A stretch of 44,072 nt of DNA from positions 1-44,072 of IMG/VR virus record IMGVR_UViG_3300029286_000083, one strand, 5' to 3'. Position numbers and translations under genes: made by a program. Shown one piece after another: positions 26,234 to 32,595 of the stretch (positions are counted from its first letter, which is position 1; each line of letters begins with the position of its first letter). The DNA comes from a virus. The notes beneath the pieces were generated by a model. It did no database searches, was not told where the DNA came from, and saw only the letters and a list, made by a program, of their open reading frames with translations.

Positions 26234-26308
26234 TGGTTGCGGAGACAGGACTTGCACCTATGATCTTTGGGGTATGAACCCAACGTGTTACTCCTACACT
26301 ACTCCGCT
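26234..26308 (-). tRNA. tRNA with CAT anticodon (Met; initiator-like traits)
   Basis: The fold has acceptor AGCGGAG/CTCCGCA, with six pairs and an A-A mismatch at 1:72. The D-stem is GTGT/ACAC. The anticodon stem is TTGGG/CCCAA with loop TTCATAC. The variable loop has five bases. The T-stem is ATAGG/CCTGT with loop TGCAAGT, and CCA is encoded. An unpaired 1:72 and three consecutive G-C pairs under the anticodon loop are initiator traits. The loop TTCATAC and the T11-A24 pair look like elongator tRNA-Met. A lysidine-modified tRNA-Ile2 cannot be excluded. The gene starts on the base right after the TerL stop codon. Confidence 0.9.
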
Positions 26309-27928
26309 TTAATACCCTGTCTTAGAAAACTTTGGAGTGTATGATGCTGTACTTTTTAAAGTTCTATCCGAAGTTGTTGTCATCTTTGGTTTTAAAATAA
26401 CAGAGATGTTAGCAACAGCATCGATAACGTCATCATGCTCCATGTGTCCATAGTCAACCATCTGATCAATTAATTTCGCCTTACCTTCTCCAATAGAAAT
26501 TAGCTCCCCATTAACAGGGATTAAACTTTCTTTTTCAATTCCGTCATCCAGCACAATGTAGAACTTTTCATTTTCTGTAAATGGCTGTAGACTCCTTACC
26601 CTCTGGGCTTTGGAGGCTGTTGTTGGTGCATGGATCTGAACAATCTTTCTTGCCCACTGTGGGAAATTGAGGTTGATCAAACTAATGTACGCCTTACAGA
26701 AATTAACTTCCAACCCTATCTTTCCAGGGTTCCATTTAGCAACTGCATCACCCAACATTGTTAAGAACTCGTTGGATGATATTTTTGATTTTGCAATGAC
26801 ATCCATGATATAAACTCTTGGTAGAGTTGTACCACCTGTCATGCTAACTCCCAATGTAACAATTGCCCAATCATCTGCTCTTGAGTAGGTTGAATCAATT
26901 CCTGCTGGATCAACCAATGTCACATAATAAAGAGTGTCTTTGATGTCTGCTCTTTTAATAAATCTAAGATCTTCAATCCTAAATGCTGAGTCTTTCTCAG
27001 ACACCGGATGATTCATCTGCTGACAGGAGAACTCATAGAGTCCCACGTTTTGCAGCATGTCCAGAAAGTATTGCTTGTCAAACTTTTCTGGGAATAGAAC
27101 ATAGGTATCTTCCTGCATCAGAAGAGTTTTAGGATCCCTCTTCCAAGTCTTAGGAAATAATTCTTCCAGTCGTTTATTTCTTGCACATGGTTCATCAATC
27201 GTGAAATCAAGTGCCGTCTGGGATTTGGCTAAAATGAAATTGTATAGATCATTAAAATGCCAATTCGTCCCGACCATTAACATGGAACCATCTGGCTCCA
27301 AAAGATTTAAACAATCCTTGTAAAGCTTGAACTGTCCTTCACGCAGGATTGGGCTGTTCGAGTTTCCTCTAGTTGCCACATCGTCCAAAATAATAATGTC
27401 GAAATGCTTTCCTGTTGGATCCTTGCCAACCGAGAAAACGGAAACAGTGCGGTCTTTCATAATCTTGGTTCTTGGTGCAATGGTGATACCATCTTTTTTA
27501 GACCAAGTGTTCTTATTCTCCCATTCACCATAGAGCTCAATGAATTTCTTGTTCGAAACCATGTGCTCAATAATTTCTTCCAGGATCTTACTAGCCAAAT
27601 CTTCCGTACCCGAACCAATGCCAAAACGTAGGTTTGGATTCTTGGTCAACATCCACAAAACCCAGCCAACGGAAATTAGTGAGGTCTTCAAATGTCCACG
27701 AGGAATCTTGATCAAGCCTTTATGGAAGTCCTCGGAAATTGCATTCGCAATTTCGATATGGATCGGGGCAACCATGTCTCCATATCCGAGAACTTCCGAA
27801 CAGAATAGGAGGAGGTTGTTTTCACATTTCTTCTTGAGTAGAGTATTCTCTAAGTGCCTCGCAAGTTTGTCTAATTGTATCAATTCTCTTTTCAGTTTCA
27901 GAGATAAGATCTCCGATTGAAAGTCCAT
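26309..27928 (-). CDS. Terminase large subunit
   Basis: The 539-residue protein has an ATPase with Walker A-like PRGHLKTS (about 76-83) and Walker B FDIIILDD (about 176-183), then GTNWHFNDLY. The nuclease domain has LVDPAGIDSTYSRADDW (acidic residue about 340) and a late HMEHDDVIDAVANI. Together these drive DNA translocation and cutting. The ATG at 27928 is chosen because GGAG lies six bases upstream. It overlaps the small terminase gene by 107 bases in another frame. The stop codon is immediately followed by the tRNA. Confidence 0.92.
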   Translation of the reverse strand: MDFQSEILSLKLKRELIQLDKLARHLENTLLKKKCENNLLLFCSEVLGYGDMVAPIHIEIANAISEDFHKGLIKIPRGHLKTSLISVGWVLWMLTKNPNLRFGIGSGTEDLASKILEEIIEHMVSNKKFIELYGEWENKNTWSKKDGITIAPRTKIMKDRTVSVFSVGKDPTGKHFDIIILDDVATRGNSNSPILREGQFKLYKDCLNLLEPDGSMLMVGTNWHFNDLYNFILAKSQTALDFTIDEPCARNKRLEELFPKTWKRDPKTLLMQEDTYVLFPEKFDKQYFLDMLQNVGLYEFSCQQMNHPVSEKDSAFRIEDLRFIKRADIKDTLYYVTLVDPAGIDSTYSRADDWAIVTLGVSMTGGTTLPRVYIMDVIAKSKISSNEFLTMLGDAVAKWNPGKIGLEVNFCKAYISLINLNFPQWARKIVQIHAPTTASKAQRVRSLQPFTENEKFYIVLDDGIEKESLIPVNGELISIGEGKAKLIDQMVDYGHMEHDDVIDAVANISVILKPKMTTTSDRTLKSTASYTPKFSKTGY

Positions 27929-28334
27929 CATAATCTCCTAAGTCTTCGTCGATCTTTCCTTTTTGGTAATCCATGAACGCCTTGATGAATTTGTCGGGCT
28001 TACCTTGCAGATCTTGAAGTGCCTTGACTACGTTTTCGGTAGAAAACACAGAGTCTATGGTTTCTTCTTTTGGTGTTTGAGATTGAGGAGGCACCAGGAT
28101 CGCCTTGGCTGCCTCGGAACGATAGGTTTGGTAATCTACCTCATACTTTCTTATTAACTCTTGAATTTGGGGCATTTTCTTTAGTCTGGAGGCTTGTTTG
28201 TATGGGTCTGTGTTCCAATAACCTAGTTCTTGACAGATCTTCCCAGCAGCCTTCTTGGGATCTGCTGCTACTGCTCTGGCGAAAGCATCGTATTTCTGTT
28301 CGTCTGAGAGTTTCGGGGAGGACATCTCTGTCAT
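27822..28334 (-). CDS. Terminase small subunit candidate
   Basis: The 170-residue protein precedes TerL and has a helical DNA-binding N terminus (KAAGKICQELGYWNTDPYKQ, SRLKKMPQIQELIRKYEVDY) as in HTH-containing small terminases, a proline-rich linker and a charged coiled C terminus (ISETEKRIDTIRQTCEALRE). It would recognise phage DNA for packaging. AAGGA lies upstream of ATG 28334. It is the first gene of the leftward arm. Confidence 0.75.
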   Translation of the reverse strand: MTEMSSPKLSDEQKYDAFARAVAADPKKAAGKICQELGYWNTDPYKQASRLKKMPQIQELIRKYEVDYQTYRSEAAKAILVPPQSQTPKEETIDSVFSTENVVKALQDLQGKPDKFIKAFMDYQKGKIDEDLGDYDGLSIGDLISETEKRIDTIRQTCEALREYSTQEEM

Positions 28335-28380
28335 TCTGTTTTCCTTACTGGGTATATAGCCCTTTTTTTGGTTGTTTAAA

Positions 28381-28466
28381 ACTACTTATTGCTGGTTATA
28401 CACTAAGTATTTATTTATACTTAATACATTATACTTAGTATATCGCTGGCGATAAGTGGTTTTGAC
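28381..28466. repeat. Inverted AT-rich regulatory element, copy E1
   Basis: About 86 bp reading CTGGTTATACACTAAGTAT on the left and ATACTTAGTATATCGCTGG then CGATAAGTGGTTTTGA on the right. The two sides are inverted copies of each other around an AT-rich centre. About 80% of it is repeated at 34475-34559 (copy E2). It contains TATAAT-like sequences on both strands and lies 46 bases from the small terminase start, so it may control both arms. Confidence 0.75.
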
Positions 28467-28491
28467 GTCCAGGAATAAATGACTGTATAAA
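28462..28491 (+). promoter_or_regulatory. Candidate sigma70 promoter (rightward)
   Basis: TTGACG at 28462-28467 and TATAAA at 28486-28491, separated by 18 bases. The -35 box overlaps the conserved end of element E1, so a protein bound to the palindrome would block it. This is a motif match only. Confidence 0.5.
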
Positions 28492-28505
28492 ACTGAACAA
28501 TTTTA

Positions 28506-28527
28506 GGGGTTTTTGAAAACCTCAAAA
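28506..28527. repeat. 22-bp palindrome-containing repeat, copy 1
   Basis: GGGGTTTTTGAAAACC with the following CTCAAAA is identical over 22 bases to 31199-31220. The core GGTTTT-TG-AAAACC is palindromic. This copy is non-coding, while the other spans a stop codon. Both are followed within a few bases by GTGTGGG or GTTGTGGG. Possible operator. Confidence 0.6.
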
Positions 28528-28741
28528 GTTGTGGGTATATGGGGTCATTTATGGATGGAGGAAAGTGGGTAAAAAGCCTGTAAAGGGTAGATCTAGTGGG
28601 CATATAGGTTTCATTGTAGATACAAGAAATACGCAAAATGCGTGGGTAGATGCCCAAATCATATACCCTTATGATGCTTTTTAAGCTCTCTCTAATAAGT
28701 GTCAACTTTTTCTGGATCCCCAAAACAATTGATGAAGGGGC

Positions 28742-28771
28742 AAACCTCTTATCACTGGGAATAAGTGGTTT
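28742..28771. promoter_or_regulatory. Palindromic operator-like site
   Basis: Arms AAACCTCTTAT and ATAAGTGGTTT with an eight-base centre CACTGGGA; 10 of 11 arm positions are complementary. It is one of a family sharing ATAAGTRGTTT (also 28378, 28453, 28898, 29066 and 34545). Confidence 0.7.
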
Positions 28772-28878
28772 GATCAAAATTTCAATAGCGCTGTGGAAAA
28801 ATTTATTTTTAAAAATTATTTTATGAGTGGGTACTACCCCACAATCACACCACCAAAACACTCAAAGTCCATCGACGA

Positions 28879-28908
28879 AAACTATTTATCGCTAAAGATA
28901 AGTGGTTT
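28879..28908. promoter_or_regulatory. Palindromic operator-like site
   Basis: Arms AAACTATTTAT and ATAAGTGGTTT around CGCTAAAG; 9 of 11 arm positions are complementary. Same family as 28742-28771, with the same spacing. Confidence 0.7.
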
Positions 28909-29065
28909 GCCTTGTAACCTACTAGTTCAAAGTGTCACTTGAGACTTTTAGGTGTGTCCATTACCTAGTTTTTTCCTACAATAGTAGCGTACTCAATAAA
29001 TTGCCTTGCTTTTTCAACCCAGCATGGAATTGTGGTGTCCAACACCCAGCCTATGCCCTAAACCT

Positions 29066-29095
29066 AAACTACTTATCACCAGCAATAAATGAATG
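29066..29095. promoter_or_regulatory. Operator-like site, one strong half
   Basis: AAACTACTTAT (29066-29076) is a full half-site on the minus strand, followed by CACCAGCA and a degraded ATAAATGAATG. The centre resembles the GCTGG centre of element E1. It lies about 140 bases before the first rightward gene. Confidence 0.55.
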
Positions 29096-29231
29096 TTCAA
29101 TAATGAACATGCTAGTATGTCTAACACAACAGATTTAATCAATGTATTTTGTGGTATATAACTCTCATAATTGGGTAACCTGTTATTAACTTGGTGCATT
29201 AAAGCAAGTTGTACTGAAAGGATTGATGAGT

Positions 29232-29798
29232 ATGAACAAGCAAGATGTGTTGGCTAGTGAGTATTTGAGAGAGATAAGAGTAAGCAAACAGGGCATGGCT
29301 ACCAAGGCAATTATAGATATGATAGAGAGTGATCATGTTACTGCAAGAGAAGTAAAGACAATCGTTAGGAGAGCAAAAGCAAGGTACAGTGCTATCCGTT
29401 TCTATGACACCAAATTAGGGTCTAGCGTAGGTTATGACAGGTCTTGCTATGATGTGGTCAATGCTGAGATTTTCGGCAATCACGGAACATACATTGGATT
29501 GTCGGCTGATGACAAAGTAGCATTGCAAGCATTCAACCAGGGATTCTACCAGGTAAACAAGCAAGAAAAGTTAGCAAGCAAATCCACACCAGAGTATGTC
29601 CACGACATACAGGTACAAAAGGACAGTAAGAGAATCCACCGTATCAAAAGACAGAATAAAAAGCGTAGCGACAAAGCACTGATTAAGAGACTTGAGTTAT
29701 ACGCCAGCGGTTACAAACTTAGCCCTAAAATGGCGATTGAGAGAATGACATTGAGCATAGCCGAGAAACAATTCTTGTTGGGCATATATGGTAAATAA
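29232..29798 (+). CDS. Basic protein of unknown function, first gene of the rightward arm
   Basis: The 188-residue protein is basic and helical, with KTIVRRAKARYSAIRFYD near residue 45 and HRIKRQNKKRSDKALIKRLE near 140. The latter looks like a nucleic-acid-binding segment. No family is recognised. ATG 29232 fits AAAGGA at a nine-base distance; ATG 29226 is too close. Being first after the control region and followed by its own terminator, it is probably an early regulator or host-takeover protein. Confidence 0.65.
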   Translation: MNKQDVLASEYLREIRVSKQGMATKAIIDMIESDHVTAREVKTIVRRAKARYSAIRFYDTKLGSSVGYDRSCYDVVNAEIFGNHGTYIGLSADDKVALQAFNQGFYQVNKQEKLASKSTPEYVHDIQVQKDSKRIHRIKRQNKKRSDKALIKRLELYASGYKLSPKMAIERMTLSIAEKQFLLGIYGK

Positions 29799-29822
29799 AG
29801 CCCGATACAGGGCAAGGTAAAC

Positions 29823-29853
29823 AAGGGCTAGGGTAATTCCTAGCCCTTTTTCT
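29823..29853 (+). terminator. Rho-independent terminator
   Basis: AAGGGCTAGG and CCTAGCCCTT form a ten-pair stem with loop GTAATT, followed by TTTTTCTTT. It isolates the 29232 gene from the next block. Confidence 0.88.
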
Positions 29854-29948
29854 TTGCTGGAATATAACAGAAAATCTTAGTATATTTTGTTTCATTTTGT
29901 GTAAGATATACATCAGGTAAACGACAGATTGCCCGATGATAACGGGCA

Positions 29949-29977
29949 TTGAAAACAACATTTATTTTCGATATGAT
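29949..29977 (+). promoter_or_regulatory. Candidate sigma70 promoter for the 30 kb small-gene block
   Basis: TTGAAA (29949-29954), 17-base spacer, TATGAT (29972-29977), 58 bases ahead of the next start. A small hairpin TGCCCG/CGGGCA lies just upstream. It falls in the only gap between a terminator and the next gene. Confidence 0.6.
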
Positions 29978-30034
29978 TGGTTGTAATTAATGTAAGTTAT
30001 TCGTTAGGCAAACAAAAATTTAAAGGGGATAAAA

Positions 30035-30244
30035 ATGGCAAAACTATTTAGTGTGAATGTGAAAGGGCAAGAAAAGAAAAGGTACACCGCTCAATTGATG
30101 ACATATGCTACAATTGATAGACCAGATTTGTATATCCAAAATAGCAAAGGAAAAACTATCGGGTATGTAGAAGTAAAAGAATTGATAAAACTGCTGGATA
30201 GAATAAAAGCAGAAGATGATGTAAGTGATGTGCGGATATGGTAA
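30035..30244 (+). CDS. Small unknown protein
   Basis: A 69-residue protein with beta-rich first half (KLFSVNVKGQEKKRYTAQLM, DRPDLYIQNSKGKTIGYVEV) and a helical acidic end. AAAGGGG precedes the ATG. First gene of a tightly packed small-gene block; not recognised. Confidence 0.65.
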   Translation: MAKLFSVNVKGQEKKRYTAQLMTYATIDRPDLYIQNSKGKTIGYVEVKELIKLLDRIKAEDDVSDVRIW

Positions 30245-30336
30245 ATGAATATAAGGTAGTGGTAAACTACTCATACAATGGGCAGGAATTGAAAATAATT
30301 AAGCAGGTAATAATAAATAAAAGGGGTGTAAAATGA
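30238..30336 (+). CDS. 32-residue peptide, translationally coupled
   Basis: The frame MVNEYKVVVNYSYNGQELK then IIKQVIINKRGVK starts seven bases before the end of the upstream gene and stops in an ATGA overlap with the next. Both overlaps support a real gene, but the ribosome binding site is weak. Confidence 0.45.
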   Translation: MVNEYKVVVNYSYNGQELKIIKQVIINKRGVK

Positions 30337-30728
30337 GTGAACTTGATAGACTTTTGTTTAGGCGATTTGCGAATATAATTAATAAAGAGGGTGGAATAAC
30401 TCTGGCTCAAGATCTTTTAGAGGTAGGTCAGGATTATGGCTACTTTGTTAGTCTATTTGGCGTGAAAAGAGAATTACCTAATAGATGTGAAGATCACAAT
30501 ACAAGTTTTGTCAGTGGGCATGATGTGGAAGTATGCTTTAAGGAATTAGCTAACAAGTATGGTGTATTAGGGCTTATAGGATATGTAGGATTCTGGAAAG
30601 AAAATATAACTCTATATGCCGATATCACAATACACATTGAGCATAGGTTTTTAGCTGTTTTGGTTGGCAAACTATTCAAACAAAAAGCGATTTATGATTG
30701 CAAAGGTAATTCAGTAATTAATCTATAA
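30333..30728 (+). CDS. Unknown 131-residue protein
   Basis: Mixed alpha/beta protein (LLFRRFANIINKEGGITLAQ, then GVLGLIGYVGFWKENITLYA, then HRFLAVLVGKLFKQKAIYDC). No catalytic motif seen. AAAAGGGGTG precedes the ATG. Part of the accessory block. Confidence 0.65.
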   Translation: MSELDRLLFRRFANIINKEGGITLAQDLLEVGQDYGYFVSLFGVKRELPNRCEDHNTSFVSGHDVEVCFKELANKYGVLGLIGYVGFWKENITLYADITIHIEHRFLAVLVGKLFKQKAIYDCKGNSVINL

Positions 30729-30742
30729 GGGGGTTTAAGACG

Positions 30743-30919
30743 TTGGATAATATTAGTTATGAGCAACAGGTTATAGACCATTTTGAATTTGATTATAAGA
30801 ATGAAAGTTATTCAGTGGATTTTGTAAATGGTGAATATGTAGACTGGTATGGACAAAGGGCTAATTTGGCTACAGAAGAAATTAAGGCAATTGAAACTGA
30901 ATTATCAAAACACTTTTAA
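30743..30919 (+). CDS. 58-residue acidic protein, TTG start
   Basis: The frame (M)DNISYEQQVIDHFEFDYKN continues with YSVDFVNGEYVDWYGQR and ends HF. AAGGGGG sits about nine bases before TTG 30743. It is acidic and aromatic-rich. Acidic microproteins of this kind can be DNA mimics, but that is only a possibility here. Confidence 0.55.
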   Translation: MDNISYEQQVIDHFEFDYKNESYSVDFVNGEYVDWYGQRANLATEEIKAIETELSKHF

Positions 30920-30969
30920 TCAATGCTTTTGGTTGCAAAATTTGTAAGTATAACATAGGGGGTGTTATA

Positions 30970-31209
30970 ATGATAGATTTAGGCAAAGTTAGTAATTTAA
31001 AGGGACATAAACTTTTAACAGAGATTTTAGGTGCGCCTAAGTATGGCAAAGGGAAAGAGATATTTCAGGTTAACTTTTACTTTCAGAATGTGAATAGTTA
31101 TACAGGGGAGAAGTTTTTTACTGCTGTTGATAACAGAACTTATGATTGTTGGATTGAAGACTTTAAGAATGAAAGGCTGGCGAAATTATGGCTAGAATGG
31201 GGTTTTTGA
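30970..31209 (+). CDS. Small unknown protein
   Basis: A 79-residue protein with NLKGHKLLTEILGAPKYGKG and NVNSYTGEKFFTAVDNRTYD. AGGGGGTG precedes its start. Its last codons and stop lie within the repeated palindrome at 31199-31220. Not recognised. Confidence 0.6.
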   Translation: MIDLGKVSNLKGHKLLTEILGAPKYGKGKEIFQVNFYFQNVNSYTGEKFFTAVDNRTYDCWIEDFKNERLAKLWLEWGF

Positions 31210-31220
31210 AAACCTCAAAA
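31199..31220. repeat. 22-bp palindrome-containing repeat, copy 2
   Basis: Identical to 28506-28527. Here it covers the stop codon of the 30970 gene and the space before the 31222 gene, where a normal ribosome binding site is missing. It may act in RNA as a hairpin or in DNA as an operator. Confidence 0.6.
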
Positions 31221-31221
31221 A

Positions 31222-31554
31222 GTGTGGGCAGTGGTATCCGCAAGTGGTTATACTTCTGAAACTTTTGTACAGGTTTTCAGTACAGAGAAAAAAGCTGTTA
31301 AAGAATTTCAGACAATATTTGATGAATTTATAAAGGATAGTGAGAATGAGGTTCAAGGTGAAAGTTTTCTTGACTATGCTATTGATGACATTAAAGATAA
31401 GCTAGGGGGGAACTATACAGTTACTTCTAGTGGAAGTATAGATTGGAATTTGGTAGAAAAACTGTATAGGGCTAAGGTTGCAAGTGAAAGGCATTTTAGG
31501 TATGATGGTGAAGTAATTACTGAGGTATCAGTACAAAAGATCGAGGTGCAATGA
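31222..31554 (+). CDS. Unknown acidic protein, GTG start
   Basis: The 110-residue protein starts (M)WAVVSASGYTSETFVQVFS. It has a two-lobed acidic composition (FDEFIKDSENEVQGESFLDY) and ends VSVQKIEVQ. There is no clear Shine-Dalgarno before GTG 31222, so translation may depend on coupling with the gene that ends 12 bases upstream. Confidence 0.55.
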   Translation: MWAVVSASGYTSETFVQVFSTEKKAVKEFQTIFDEFIKDSENEVQGESFLDYAIDDIKDKLGGNYTVTSSGSIDWNLVEKLYRAKVASERHFRYDGEVITEVSVQKIEVQ

Positions 31555-31721
31555 TGACATTACCAGAATTTGTTTTGAAAAATAAAAGTTTACTCAAAAC
31601 AGTGATAACTGATAACACTCTAAGTTTTAGTGAAAAAGAAACTGCAATAGCCGAGTGTTGGCTTGATGAAGTTGGTAAAAAAGAGTTAACAGATATTCTG
31701 TTAAAATCTTATAATATTTAA
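31551..31721 (+). CDS. 56-residue unknown protein
   Basis: The frame MMTLPEFVLKNKSLLKTVIT then LSFSEKETAIAECWLDEVGK overlaps the previous stop as ATGA, with GAGGTG upstream. Probably helical. Not recognised. Confidence 0.55.
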   Translation: MMTLPEFVLKNKSLLKTVITDNTLSFSEKETAIAECWLDEVGKKELTDILLKSYNI

Positions 31722-31733
31722 TGGGGGTTTAAA

Positions 31734-31907
31734 ATGGAAACTTTAACGTGGTTGCCAGTTTATAATGCAGACTTATCTCAGATTGATGGCTATAGTGAAA
31801 AAGATTTTAACAAAGTTATTCAGGATAATTTTCCAAGGACAGTCTACAGTAAGCTTGGAACTTTTAGTAATGGTGAGAGTGTCTATAGACTAGCGGAGGT
31901 GTTATAA
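31734..31907 (+). CDS. 57-residue unknown protein
   Basis: The frame METLTWLPVYNADLSQIDGY then FPRTVYSKLGTFSNGESVYR has GGGGG upstream of its ATG and ends in a TAATG overlap with the next gene. Not recognised. Confidence 0.55.
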   Translation: METLTWLPVYNADLSQIDGYSEKDFNKVIQDNFPRTVYSKLGTFSNGESVYRLAEVL

Positions 31908-32077
31908 TGAATGAATGTACAAGAGATTATAGAAAAGGACAGTTTGAAAAGGTGGCAACTGTATACAGAGGGTATCAACCAAAGATAAAGATTATTAAAC
32001 CAGATGGTGAAACAAATTGGTTTGATATCACAGAAGAGGAATTGCAAAAGATCAAAGAATATTTACTGGGGGAATAA
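31907..32077 (+). CDS. 56-residue unknown protein
   Basis: The frame MNECTRDYRKGQFEKVATVY then RGYQPKIKIIKPDGETNWFD ends EYLLGE. GCGGAGG lies about nine bases before ATG 31907. The beta-hairpin-like core followed by a short helix suggests a compact fold. Unknown function. Confidence 0.55.
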   Translation: MNECTRDYRKGQFEKVATVYRGYQPKIKIIKPDGETNWFDITEEELQKIKEYLLGE

Positions 32078-32099
32078 GAAAAAGGGAGAGGTGTATACA

Positions 32100-32402
32100 A
32101 TGACAAAGGAATATACAGTGAGATTCGATAAGAGCCCATATAATGAGGACTACTATAAGTGCAGAATAATCTTTCATAGACCAGATGGTGTGAGCTTGAA
32201 AGAAATCTACGAGGTGTTGCTTAAAACAGATCAAAAGAAATTGGCAAAGGTGTGGGAACTTAATGCAGGTCAAGGTGTAGGAGTATTTGTGAATAAAGGT
32301 TACATGATAGGTGATGTGACAAAAGATGGACTTGAGATGTATAAAAAAATAAAAGCTAAAATGGAATCAGTTGCAGAGGAGGTTGAGCACAATGGAAATT
32401 AA
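32100..32402 (+). CDS. Unknown 100-residue protein
   Basis: The protein starts MTKEYTVRFDKSPYNEDYYK and has a basic helix KTDQKKLAKVWELN and a C-terminal helix (MYKKIKAKMESVAEEVEHN). GGGAGAGGTG precedes ATG 32100; a longer frame has no site. Unknown. Confidence 0.6.
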   Translation: MTKEYTVRFDKSPYNEDYYKCRIIFHRPDGVSLKEIYEVLLKTDQKKLAKVWELNAGQGVGVFVNKGYMIGDVTKDGLEMYKKIKAKMESVAEEVEHNGN

Positions 32403-32595
32403 GGATGTATCAATTTCTACCAGTTTTCAAACTGAGTTGCTCAAGTTTAGAGGGGAACTGAACTTAGTGCCAGATGTGTGGTGTGAGCATGCAACTTTGC
32501 TGGAAGAATTTGGAGAGCCATTGAACATTCCAGCTCTGGACATTCAGGTGAGGGATTATGCCGGACAGGACAAAAGATTTTGGGAGGTGGGTTAA
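32392..32595 (+). CDS. Small acidic unknown protein
   Basis: The 67-residue protein starts MEIKDVSISTSFQTELLKFR and is acidic (PDVWCEHATLLEEFGEPLNI). ATG 32392 has AGAGGAGG within 15 bases upstream and overlaps the previous gene. Unknown. Confidence 0.55.
   Translation: MEIKDVSISTSFQTELLKFRGELNLVPDVWCEHATLLEEFGEPLNIPALDIQVRDYAGQDKRFWEVG

Larger units (their letters stand above)
28335..29231. promoter_or_regulatory. Non-coding divergent control region (about 0.9 kb)
   Basis: No convincing gene is present between the leftward small terminase and the rightward 29232 gene. The region holds five copies of an ATAAGTRGTTT half-site arranged in palindromes of about 30 bp, an 86-bp AT-rich inverted element, five same-direction GTGGGYA repeats (28531, 28565, 28596, 28642, 28827), a 22-bp palindromic repeat shared with 31199, and a weak hairpin with five T (28658-28682). 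It is the best candidate for the main promoters and perhaps the replication origin. Confidence 0.7.

Noticed and set aside
28421-28861. 146-codon minus-strand frame across the control region
   Set aside because: GTG start without a ribosome binding site, odd composition, and it runs through palindromes and repeats.
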